Positions 42,867 through 49,332 of a stretch of 49,332 nucleotides of DNA are shown piece by piece. The stretch's first letter is position 1, and the number at the start of each line of letters is the position of its first letter. Source of the DNA: Avichristensenella sp031549105 (GTDB lineage: Bacteria > Bacillota > Clostridia > Christensenellales > Aristaeellaceae); the NCBI GenBank assembly GCA_031549105.1, contig JAVBQK010000019.1, positions 1 through 49,332 of the forward strand, in the 5' to 3' direction. The position numbers and the translations under genes are program-made. Under the pieces are notes generated by a model. The model made no database searches and was not told where the DNA came from. It saw only the letters and a program-made list of their open reading frames with translations.

Positions 42867-44810
42867 ATGATGCAAGCATTTTTACCGATCACCCATGAAG
42901 AGATGCTCGCGCGCGGCTGGGACGCGCCCGACTTCGTTTTCGTTACCGGCGACGCGTATGTCGACCACCCGTCGTTCGGCTGCGCGATCCTTACCCGCGT
43001 GCTGGAGGCCGAGGGCTACCGCGTCGCGGTGTTGCCGCAGCCAAACTGGCGCAGCAAAACTGACTTCATGCGCTTTGGCAGGCCACGCCTGGGTTTCCTG
43101 GTCAGCGCGGGCGTCATCGACAGCATGGTCAACCACTATACCGTCGCGAAAAAGCCGCGCGGCGAGGATGTCTACACCCCGGGCGGGCAAAAGGGCCGCC
43201 GCCCTGACCGCGCGACAATCGCGTATACTGGGCGCATCCGGGAAGCATACAGCGACATTCCCGTCATAATAGGTGGGGTGGAAGCGTCGCTGCGCCGTTT
43301 CGCGCACTACGACTATTGGGACAACCGCGTCCGCCGCTCCATCCTGCTGGATAGTGGCGCGGATGTCCTTTTGTATGGCATGGGCGAGGAATCGATCGTC
43401 ACCGTTGCGCGCCACCTGGCGAAGGGCACGCTAACAGATTCGCTGCCCACGCTGCGTGGCGCGTGCTGGGTCAGCCAGACGCCACCCGAAGGCTATGAGC
43501 ACATTCCCTCTTTTGAAGAGGTTGAGGAAGACCCCGAGGCATACGCGCGCGCGTTTGCCGCGCAGTACCGCGAGCAGGATCCTGTGCGCGGAAAACCGCT
43601 GGCACAGGCGCACGCGGGCCGCTGGCTCTGCCAGAACCGCCCAGCAATGCCGCTGACCCGCGCCGCGCTTGACAAAGTGTACGAACTGCCCTACACCCGC
43701 CAGTGGCACCCGTCCTACGTTGCGCTGGGCGGCGTTCCCGCGCTGGAGGAGGTCAAATTCTCCATCACCGGCACGCGCGGTTGCTTTGGCGCGTGCAATT
43801 TCTGCGCGCTGACGTTCCATCAGGGGCGCATTGTCTCGTCCCGCAGCCCGGATTCGATCGTGCGCGAAGCGATGCAACTTACCGCGCTCCCGGACTTCAA
43901 GGGCTACATCCACGACATCGGCGGTCCCACCGCCAATTTCAGGCGGCCCGCCTGCGCGAAGCAGCTCAAGGTCGGCGCGTGCGCAAACCGTCAGTGTCTC
44001 TACCCTTCGCCCTGCAAGAACCTATCGCCCGACCATGACGAGTTCCTGCGCGTATTGCGCCGAGTGCGCGAGCTGCCGGGCATCAAAAAAGTTTTCGTGC
44101 GCTCCGGGCTTCGATATGATTATATCTTGGCAGACAAAAACAGCCCCTTCCTGCGGGAGCTGTGCGAGCACCATGTCAGCGGCCGGCTAAAGGTCGCGCC
44201 GGAACACGTCTCCGGCGGCGTGCTGGCGCTGATGGGCAAGCCTCCGCGTGAGGTGTTCGATCGCTTTGTGCAGAAGTTTGATGCGATCAACGAGCATCTG
44301 GGCATGCGTCAGTTCATCCAGCCGTATCTGATGAGCAGCCATCCGGGCAGCGACCTGCTCGCCGCCGTGGACCTGGCCGAATACCTGCGCGATACGAACC
44401 AGCAGCCCGAGCAGGTGCAGGACTTCTATCCCACACCCGGCACGCTATCCACCTGCATGTACCATACCGGTCTGGACCCGCGCAACATGCGTCCGGTATA
44501 CGTGCCCGTTTCCGCGCATGAAAAGGCGATGCAGCGCGCGCTGATGCAGTATAAGAACCCCAAGAACCGTGCGCTGGTGCGCGAGGCGCTCCGCCTTTCC
44601 GGGCGGGATGACCTGATCGGCTTTACGCGGCAGTGCCTGGTTCAGCCCGAGCGCGCCCCCGAAGCAGGGGCGCCCAAGCGAAAAGAACCTCCCAAACCCG
44701 CCGCGCCAAAGAAACCGCCCACGCGCAAGCGCCCCGAGCGCCAGCTGGCCGAGGGCAGGCTGGGCACAACATCGCCGCGCGCTGCACTGAAGAAAGGGAA
44801 GAAGCCATGA
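42867..44810 (+). CDS. YgiQ-family radical SAM protein
   Basis: 647 residues (or 646 from the second ATG, 42870). It starts FLPITHEEMLARGWD, the family hallmark, followed by the N-terminal domain (FVTGDAYVDHPSFG). The radical SAM cluster Cys306-x3-Cys310-x2-Cys313 sits in GTRGCFGACNFC. HQGRIVSSRSPDSI and KVAPEHVSGGVL follow. The last ~60 residues are a Lys/Pro-rich disordered tail. The reaction is unknown for this family. It starts apparently leaderless and overlaps the Nudix gene by 4 bases (ATGA). Confidence 0.92.
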   Translation: MMQAFLPITHEEMLARGWDAPDFVFVTGDAYVDHPSFGCAILTRVLEAEGYRVAVLPQPNWRSKTDFMRFGRPRLGFLVSAGVIDSMVNHYTVAKKPRGEDVYTPGGQKGRRPDRATIAYTGRIREAYSDIPVIIGGVEASLRRFAHYDYWDNRVRRSILLDSGADVLLYGMGEESIVTVARHLAKGTLTDSLPTLRGACWVSQTPPEGYEHIPSFEEVEEDPEAYARAFAAQYREQDPVRGKPLAQAHAGRWLCQNRPAMPLTRAALDKVYELPYTRQWHPSYVALGGVPALEEVKFSITGTRGCFGACNFCALTFHQGRIVSSRSPDSIVREAMQLTALPDFKGYIHDIGGPTANFRRPACAKQLKVGACANRQCLYPSPCKNLSPDHDEFLRVLRRVRELPGIKKVFVRSGLRYDYILADKNSPFLRELCEHHVSGRLKVAPEHVSGGVLALMGKPPREVFDRFVQKFDAINEHLGMRQFIQPYLMSSHPGSDLLAAVDLAEYLRDTNQQPEQVQDFYPTPGTLSTCMYHTGLDPRNMRPVYVPVSAHEKAMQRALMQYKNPKNRALVREALRLSGRDDLIGFTRQCLVQPERAPEAGAPKRKEPPKPAAPKKPPTRKRPERQLAEGRLGTTSPRAALKKGKKP

Positions 44811-45289
44811 GCATTCGAAACGCCGCGAAGGCCGTGATCCTCAAAGATGGTTGTCTGCTGTTGCAACATTGCCGCTGGGTAAATGGCCGCGAGTATTACG
44901 ACCTGCCCGGCGGCGGGCAGCATGTGTATGAAACTATGGAAGAGGCCGTCGTGCGCGAATGCTTGGAGGAGACAGGGTACACCGTCGCCGTGGAGCGTTT
45001 TCTCGCGCTGCACGAGGAAATCTGGATGGACGAAGCGTACCGCAAGCAATACCCGGATCATACACACCGCATTTATCATACTTTTCTCTGCACGCTGACG
45101 GATGCTGCTCCGGTTCCACCGTCGGAAGTGGATTTTGATCAGATTGGCTTTGATTGGATTCCATTGGCGCAGCTCTCGCAGATCGACCTGCTGCCCAGCA
45201 AGCTCGCACAGGTGTTGCCACGCTTGCTTGCGGAAGGGACGATGGCGTACCTGCCGCTGCATATCGTAGATATGAATCCCAATGCCTAA
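44807..45289 (+). CDS. Nudix hydrolase
   Basis: 160 residues with a full Nudix box from G36 to G57 (G-x5-E42-x7-R50-E51-x2-E54-E55-x-G57) that binds Mg2+ and cleaves nucleoside diphosphate linkages. The substrate is unknown. The N-terminus MSIRNAAKAVILKDG is typical of MutT-like and ADP-ribose-type enzymes. ATG 44807 overlaps the ygiQ stop (ATGA) and GGGAAG lies upstream. It overlaps the MGMT-family gene by 8 bases; with that gene and nfo nearby, a nucleotide-pool or DNA-damage role is plausible but inferred. Confidence 0.9.
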   Translation: MSIRNAAKAVILKDGCLLLQHCRWVNGREYYDLPGGGQHVYETMEEAVVRECLEETGYTVAVERFLALHEEIWMDEAYRKQYPDHTHRIYHTFLCTLTDAAPVPPSEVDFDQIGFDWIPLAQLSQIDLLPSKLAQVLPRLLAEGTMAYLPLHIVDMNPNA

Positions 45290-45602
45290 CGATTTTCGCG
45301 AAAAAGTATATGCGATGGCCCGGCAAATTCCCAGCGGCAAGGTGGTCTCCTACGGTCAGCTTGCGCTTCTATGCGGAAAGCCGCGCGCCGCGCGCCTTGT
45401 CGGCACCGCGATGCGCACCTGCCCAGAGGGCAGCGGCGTCCCCTGTCACCGCGTATTGCACGCGGACGGGTCGCTCGCGCATGAGGACGCATTCGGCGTA
45501 TGGGGCCTGCAAAGGGAGTTGCTATACAGCGAGGGCGTTTCATTCCTGGATGATGGCCGCGTCAACATGGCGCGCAACCGCTGGGATGGTCAGCCTGTAT
45601 AA
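45282..45602 (+). CDS. Short MGMT-family protein with the active-site cysteine retained
   Basis: 106 residues, covering only the C-terminal DNA-binding domain of O6-alkylguanine transferases: REKVYAMARQIPSGKVVSYGQLA, AARLVGTAMR and GVPCHRV with Cys 55. Alkyltransferase-like (ATL) proteins of this length normally replace the Cys with Trp or Ala. Here PCHR is intact, so direct alkyl transfer is possible, though the N-terminal domain of Ogt is absent. ATG 45282 lies in the end of the Nudix gene. The 3' end overlaps convergent nfo by 13 bases. Confidence 0.85.
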   Translation: MPNDFREKVYAMARQIPSGKVVSYGQLALLCGKPRAARLVGTAMRTCPEGSGVPCHRVLHADGSLAHEDAFGVWGLQRELLYSEGVSFLDDGRVNMARNRWDGQPV

Positions 45603-46423
45603 AGGTCTCGTAGCGTCACAATCTCGCGCGCCCAACCTTCGTCCTCGTTGGGCGTCTCTAGGATGAATGGTAGGCCTCGCAGCGCTTCATGGTTGATGAT
45701 CCGCCCGATCGCCTCCAGGCCGATGCAGCCCTCTCCGTGCCGCGCGTGGCGATCTTTGCGGCTTCCGCGCTCGTTCATGCTGTCGTTGAGGTGCACAGCT
45801 TTCAGGCGCTTCAGCCCGATCGCCCGGTCAAAATCTGTCAACACGCCGTCCAGGTCGCCCTGGATATCATACCCGGCATCCCACACATGGCAGGTGTCCA
45901 GGCAGATACCGACCTTGTCGGTCAGCGTGACACGCTCCAATATCCGCTGCAACTCCTCAAACGAGCCGCCGACCTCGCTGCCCTTTCCCGTCATCGTTTC
46001 CAGCAGCACGGTCATGTGCATTTCCGGCGTCAGCAGCTCGTTCAGCAGGTCCGCGATGTACGCCACGCCCACTTCCAGCCCCTGTCCGCCGTGCCCGCCT
46101 GGATGAAAATTGTACAGCTGGTCCGGCGTGTGTTCCATCCTCGCCAAATCATCCCGCATGGTCATCGCGGTGAACTCGCGCACACTCTCCTTTGCGGAGC
46201 ACGCGTTGAGCGTGTACGCGCCATGCGCCACCACCGGCCCGATGCTGTTCTTCGCGGCCAGCTCGCGGAATGCCATCACGTCCGCGCCGTCGATCGCCTT
46301 CGCCAGCCCGCCACGCGGATTGCGCGTAAAAAAGGCCAGCGTGGTCGCGCCGAGTTCCAGCGCGTGCTGACCCATTGATAAGTATCCTTTTGCGGAAGAA
46401 ATGTGCGGCCCGATCGTCAGCAT
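45590..46423 (-). CDS. nfo: Endonuclease IV (AP endonuclease)
   Basis: 277 residues. A TIM-barrel zinc enzyme that cuts 5' of abasic sites. Features include IGPHISSAKGYLSMGQHALELGA, VVAHGAYTLN, FHPGGHGGQG (metal ligand His), VLLETMTGKGSEVGGSFEE (Glu ligand), ICLDTCHVWDAGYD (Asp/His) and LNDSMNERGSRKDRHARHGEG. ATG 46423 has CAGGAGTAGG upstream, within the end of ricT, so it ends the darA-holB-ricT operon. Its 3' end overlaps the convergent MGMT-family gene. Confidence 0.94.
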   Translation of the reverse strand: MLTIGPHISSAKGYLSMGQHALELGATTLAFFTRNPRGGLAKAIDGADVMAFRELAAKNSIGPVVAHGAYTLNACSAKESVREFTAMTMRDDLARMEHTPDQLYNFHPGGHGGQGLEVGVAYIADLLNELLTPEMHMTVLLETMTGKGSEVGGSFEELQRILERVTLTDKVGICLDTCHVWDAGYDIQGDLDGVLTDFDRAIGLKRLKAVHLNDSMNERGSRKDRHARHGEGCIGLEAIGRIINHEALRGLPFILETPNEDEGWAREIVTLRDLYTG

Positions 46424-46427
46424 GCGC

Positions 46428-47366
46428 CTACTCCTGCAGCGAGTCCAGGTCGAACTCCAGCAGCTCATCCGAATCCATCGGCTCGATGTCCGCGTCGATC
46501 TCCGCCTCAGCCTCTACCTTCTCAGGCTTCTTCTTGACCTTCTTCTCCGGCTCAGGCGGCGCGATGCGCGTTAAATCCTGTGCCGAATACTCACGAAGCT
46601 CCGACGTATCCCCCACCGGTATGCGCACCTTTGCGGTCTGCTTAAGCACGTTCAGGTCCACGACATGCCCGCGCCCGTCTGGCGTCATCACGTCCTTGCC
46701 CACGCGCGGCAGCTTCTTTCGCGCTTCCTCGTAGTTCTCCTGCTCGTACTTCAGGCAGCACATCAGCCGCCCGCACAGCCCGGATATCTTCGTCGGGTTC
46801 AGCGAGAGGTTTTGTTCCTTCGCCATCTTGATCGAAACGGGCTGGAAGTCACCCAGGAATGTTCCGCAGCAGATCGGCCGCCCACACGGGCCCAGGCCGC
46901 CCAGCATCTTCGCCTCGTCGCGCACGCCGATTTGCCTCAGCTCGATCCGCGTCTTGAACACCGACGCCAGGTCTTTCACCAGTGAACGGAAATCCACACG
47001 CCCGTTGGCTGTGAAGTAAAAAATAATCTTGCTATTGTCAAACGCGTATTCAACATCCACCAACTTCATCTCAATGCGATGCGCAATGATCTTCTCCTGG
47101 CAGATATCGTATGCCTTGGTTTCATTGTCATGGTTGCGTTCCACCTGCTGCAGGTCGTTCTCCGTCGCAATGCGGACAACACGCCGCAACGGCGGCACAA
47201 CCTCGTCGTCCGATACATCACCCGGCGCCGTCACACATTCGCCCATTTCCACGCCACGCACCGTCTCCACGACGACCGTGTCGCCCATGGCGATTTCCAG
47301 CTCCGCAGGGTCAAAGTAATACATTTTGCCGGGTTTCTTGAAGCGAACCCCCACTACGATTGCCAT
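46428..47366 (-). CDS. ricT: PSP1-domain regulator RicT (YaaT)
   Basis: 312 residues. The PSP1 domain has the two conserved cysteine motifs GPCGRPICCGTFLGDF and SGLCGRLMCCLKYE. In Bacillus subtilis RicT joins RicA and RicF in an Fe-S-containing complex needed for mRNA processing by RNase Y and for competence, biofilm and sporulation. The C-terminal ~45 residues are a charged tail, first Lys-rich then strongly acidic. ATG 47366 follows GAGGAAAG and overlaps holB by 13 bases. The order darA-holB-ricT is conserved. Confidence 0.92.
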   Translation of the reverse strand: MAIVVGVRFKKPGKMYYFDPAELEIAMGDTVVVETVRGVEMGECVTAPGDVSDDEVVPPLRRVVRIATENDLQQVERNHDNETKAYDICQEKIIAHRIEMKLVDVEYAFDNSKIIFYFTANGRVDFRSLVKDLASVFKTRIELRQIGVRDEAKMLGGLGPCGRPICCGTFLGDFQPVSIKMAKEQNLSLNPTKISGLCGRLMCCLKYEQENYEEARKKLPRVGKDVMTPDGRGHVVDLNVLKQTAKVRIPVGDTSELREYSAQDLTRIAPPEPEKKVKKKPEKVEAEAEIDADIEPMDSDELLEFDLDSLQE

Positions 47367-48307
47367 TGTTTGCTTTCCTCCGCATATTCCAGTACGAACC
47401 GCTCCCAGACCGCCTGCCACGGCACGTTGCTGCTTAGCATGCGCCGCATCTGGGGCACGCGCTCGGCCAGCGCCAGCAGTGACCGCGCATCCGCGCGCGG
47501 GAAAATCTCTTCTTTTGGCTCCGCGCCTACAACTTTGCCGTTCAAGGCGTCCATCAGCACGCCTTCAACGATATCCAGGATGCGCCGCGCATCGCCTTTT
47601 TCGTCCTTGAGTGCGCTCGTCGCGCCCCACACATCAGACGGCGCGCGCACGCTTTTCATTGCACCCAGCACACGGCCGCGCAGCGCCCAGAACGATTCAT
47701 CGCCCGCCATCGCGAGCGCCTCGCCCACGCTGCCCTTTGCCAAATCCGCCAGCGCCGCTGCGCGCGCGGGTTCGATCCCCTTCTCCAGCAACGCCTTCTC
47801 GACCGCCTCACGCGGCACGGTCGGCACCTGTACCGGGCGGCAGCGGGAGCGAATCGTCGGCAACAGCTGCGCTGCGGCGGTCGCCGTGAGCAGAAAGACG
47901 GTCTTCGCAGGCGGCTCTTCCAGCGTCTTGAGCAGGCTGTTCTGCGCCTGCACCGTCATTGCGCCGGACTCTTCGAGTATAGCCACCCGCCACCCGCCTT
48001 CATACGCGGCGGACTGCAACGCCATTGTCAGCGCGCGAATTTCATCCACGCCAATGCTCTTCTTCGCCTCGATGCGATGCACATCCGGGTGGCTGCCTGC
48101 CAGATACCGCCTGCACGCCGGGCACTCGCCGCATGGCTTTTCGCTCGCCGTGCAGAACAGGCTCTGCGAAAGCATCCCCGCGAGCGTGCGCTTTCCCACG
48201 CCCGCTGGGCCAAACAGCAGCGTAGCATGGGGAGGCGCGCCGGCCAGGAACGCCTGAATCAGGCTCCTGACCGCCGCGCCTCTTTCCGCAAAGTGCTCAA
48301 AGCGCAT
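47354..48307 (-). CDS. holB: DNA polymerase III delta-prime subunit
   Basis: 317 residues. An AAA+ clamp-loader subunit with Walker A-like GPAGVGKRT (33-41), a zinc-binding set Cys52, Cys59, Cys62 and Cys65 (EKPCGECPACR), the switch region NSLLKTLEEPP, and IRSRCRPVQVP, the sensor/SRC motif. The C-terminal helical domain is poorly conserved. ATG 48305-48307 lies 2 bases before the darA stop; no clear ribosome site, so probably coupled. Confidence 0.9.
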   Translation of the reverse strand: MRFEHFAERGAAVRSLIQAFLAGAPPHATLLFGPAGVGKRTLAGMLSQSLFCTASEKPCGECPACRRYLAGSHPDVHRIEAKKSIGVDEIRALTMALQSAAYEGGWRVAILEESGAMTVQAQNSLLKTLEEPPAKTVFLLTATAAAQLLPTIRSRCRPVQVPTVPREAVEKALLEKGIEPARAAALADLAKGSVGEALAMAGDESFWALRGRVLGAMKSVRAPSDVWGATSALKDEKGDARRILDIVEGVLMDALNGKVVGAEPKEEIFPRADARSLLALAERVPQMRRMLSSNVPWQAVWERFVLEYAEESKQWQS

Positions 48308-48309
48308 CT

Positions 48310-48639
48310 TTAGAATTTCACAAACTGTTCTACGTTCATCACGAAGACCGTCGCACCGCCGACCATGACCTCAATGGGGTACGGCACGTACACGCCGGAC
48401 GTTCCGGCCACCGGTGACGGAGATGTCGCAATCTGTTTGCGGCTCTTGCAAATGCGCTCAATGACGGTTAGCGCGCCCTGGAAACGGTCGTCCTCCACGC
48501 CAAGCAGCAGCGTTGTATTCCCTGCGCGAAGGAAGCCGCCCGTTGTCGCCAGTTTTGTGACGCTATACCCTTCATTCATCAGGCTGCTCACCAACCGGGA
48601 AGCATCCTCGTCCTGCACGATCGCGATGATTAGCTTCAT
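48310..48639 (-). CDS. darA: Cyclic-di-AMP receptor DarA (PII-like, YaaQ/PstA)
   Basis: 109 residues of the PII-like fold: MKLIIAIVQDEDASRLVSSL, TKLATTGGFLRAGNTTLL and the C-terminal VFVMNVEQF. The family binds cyclic di-AMP as a trimer; its targets are unknown. ATG 48639 has GGGAGG upstream and its own promoter. In Bacillus subtilis yaaQ is followed by yaaR before holB; here yaaR is missing. Confidence 0.93.
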   Translation of the reverse strand: MKLIIAIVQDEDASRLVSSLMNEGYSVTKLATTGGFLRAGNTTLLLGVEDDRFQGALTVIERICKSRKQIATSPSPVAGTSGVYVPYPIEVMVGGATVFVMNVEQFVKF

Positions 48640-48671
48640 AATACCGGCCTCCCTTCCTGTCTATTTAGGAT

Positions 48672-48700
48672 ATTATACCGGAAAATGAATGAAAAATCAA
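48672..48700 (-). promoter_or_regulatory. darA operon promoter
   Basis: Minus strand: -35 TTGATT (48700-48695), 17-base spacer, perfect -10 TATAAT (48677-48672). It reads darA-holB-ricT-nfo after a leader of about 25 bases containing GGGAGG. Confidence 0.65.
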
Positions 48701-48712
48701 TATTCCCGCTGG

Positions 48713-49105
48713 TTATTCTTGAATCTCTTTTTCGACCAGTTCCGCAGCATACCGCACATACCCCGCGCAAAGCGCGCGATTGCCCGGCACCCGCAGGTCG
48801 TCACAGTCCATATGGCCGAACTTCTCGCGAAACTCCGTCATCAGCGCCTTCACCCGCAAATTAAGCGCATCCTTGGTCGCCTGATCCGGGTCCTCGCCAT
48901 ACCCCTTCGCCATCCCAAGCGCCATGCACATCCCCAGCGCGGCCCCACATGCCTCACCCGTATGCGCAATTCCGCCGCCCAGCGACGAAGCAGCTCGCAT
49001 AGCCGTCTCAAAATCCATCCCGTACTGCTCGGCAAACGCGCCAAACACAGCCTGCGCGCAGTTAAACCCGCGCCCAAAGATCGCCTCCGCCTGATCAGCG
49101 TGCAT
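48713..49105 (-). CDS. C_GCAxxG_C_C family protein
   Basis: 130 residues. Cys16 in GFNCAQAVFGAF, Cys53 in GEACGAALG (the GCAxxG signature, here ACGAALG) and later Cys in MDCDD and RALCAGYV fit this family, often seen near redox or selenium-type enzymes; function unknown. ATG 49105 has AAGGGGG six bases upstream; the longer frame to 49195 runs into the hairpin repeat. No clear promoter was found; the repeat array lies directly upstream. Confidence 0.82.
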   Translation of the reverse strand: MHADQAEAIFGRGFNCAQAVFGAFAEQYGMDFETAMRAASSLGGGIAHTGEACGAALGMCMALGMAKGYGEDPDQATKDALNLRVKALMTEFREKFGHMDCDDLRVPGNRALCAGYVRYAAELVEKEIQE

Positions 49106-49163
49106 CGAAGGCCCCCTTTCCAAATTGAGAAAAGGAAGGGGACGTGGTGGAGACGAAAGAACG

Positions 49164-49332
49164 CCAAGGGGCTTTGCCCCTGGGATCCCCACCAAAGGGC
49201 CTTGCCCTTTGGAAACCCAACATTTCGCCTCACGGCGGGAAGGGATTCATCAATGTATGATGACGCCCAGCCCGCCCGCCGGCGAACTGTTGGAGGTCCA
49301 GGAGGCACGCCTCCTGGCAGGGGGTCTGGGGG
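49164..49332. repeat. Array of GC-rich hairpins, copy 2, cut by the window edge
   Basis: Hairpins at 49164-49183 (CCAAGGGGC/GCCCCTGG), 49192-49212 (CCAAAGGGC-CTT-GCCCTTTGG), a longer imperfect stem with arms near 49226-49251 and 49259-49284, and 49298-49317 (CCAGGAGGC/GCCTCCTGG). Bases 49192-49230 are identical to 14310-14348. The first hairpin and its flanks match the far end of copy 1 in the opposite orientation. The array may continue past 49332. It lies upstream of the C_GCAxxG_C_C gene. Confidence 0.82.

Overview
The window is a G+C-rich stretch of a Bacillota (Firmicutes) chromosome, most likely a Clostridia-class anaerobe. The evidence is the order dxs-tlyA-nadK-argR-recN, the group darA-holB-ricT, a perfect CIRCE (HrcA) operator, strong AGGAGG-type ribosome sites and sigma-A promoters, and lipoproteins and ABC importers of Gram-positive type. 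It is densely coded, with no gene-free stretch over 300 bases. No rRNA, tRNA, CRISPR array, insertion sequence or phage gene was seen.

Layout, left to right. 1-3722 (+): 5'-truncated fused alpha/beta E1 dehydrogenase, then pgi and a strong terminator. 3880-9608 (-): dxs, tlyA, nadK, argR, recN, read from a promoter that appears to give a leaderless dxs message. 9713-11198 (+): a DUF3810-type membrane zinc metalloprotease and an ECF transporter S component. 11190-14254: a ProB-like amino acid kinase (-), an orphan sensor histidine kinase (+) and homoserine dehydrogenase (+). 14279-14464: an array of GC-rich hairpins whose core recurs at the right edge of the window (49164-49317). 14505-17120 (-): a polar amino acid ABC importer with an unusual binding protein and an ATPase carrying an extra C-terminal domain.

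17354-25700 (+) is the most interesting region. Six genes follow a near-perfect promoter: a lipoprotein with a degenerate vWA-like domain, a multi-pass membrane protein, a tubulin/FtsZ-like GTPase, a 1025-residue actin/Hsp70-fold ATPase, a single-pass membrane protein with a proline-rich stalk, and a secreted protein with a peptidoglycan-binding-like module. Together they look like an envelope-spanning machine that pairs a tubulin-like and an actin-like cytoskeletal protein. Its function is not known to me. A LarA-family gene overlaps its end.

26926-30580 (+): a Crp/Fnr-family regulator with a palindrome over its own start site, an ABC importer (binding protein, permease, ATPase) and an AlkZ-related protein. 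30577-33190 (-): htpG and a GNAT/YoaP protein. 33319-35062 (-): pgsA and a GT4 glycosyltransferase, separated from htpG by the CIRCE/terminator element. 35203-42843 (+): a 2546-residue cyclic beta-1,2-glucan synthase-like protein. 42867-45602 (+): a YgiQ-type radical SAM protein, a Nudix hydrolase and a short MGMT-family protein. 45590-48639 (-): darA, holB, ricT, nfo. 48713-49105 (-): a C_GCAxxG_C_C family protein, followed by the second hairpin array.

Three genes (dxs, the crp-like gene and ygiQ) have an extended -10 box ending only 6-7 bases before the start codon, which suggests leaderless transcription is a regular feature of this genome.
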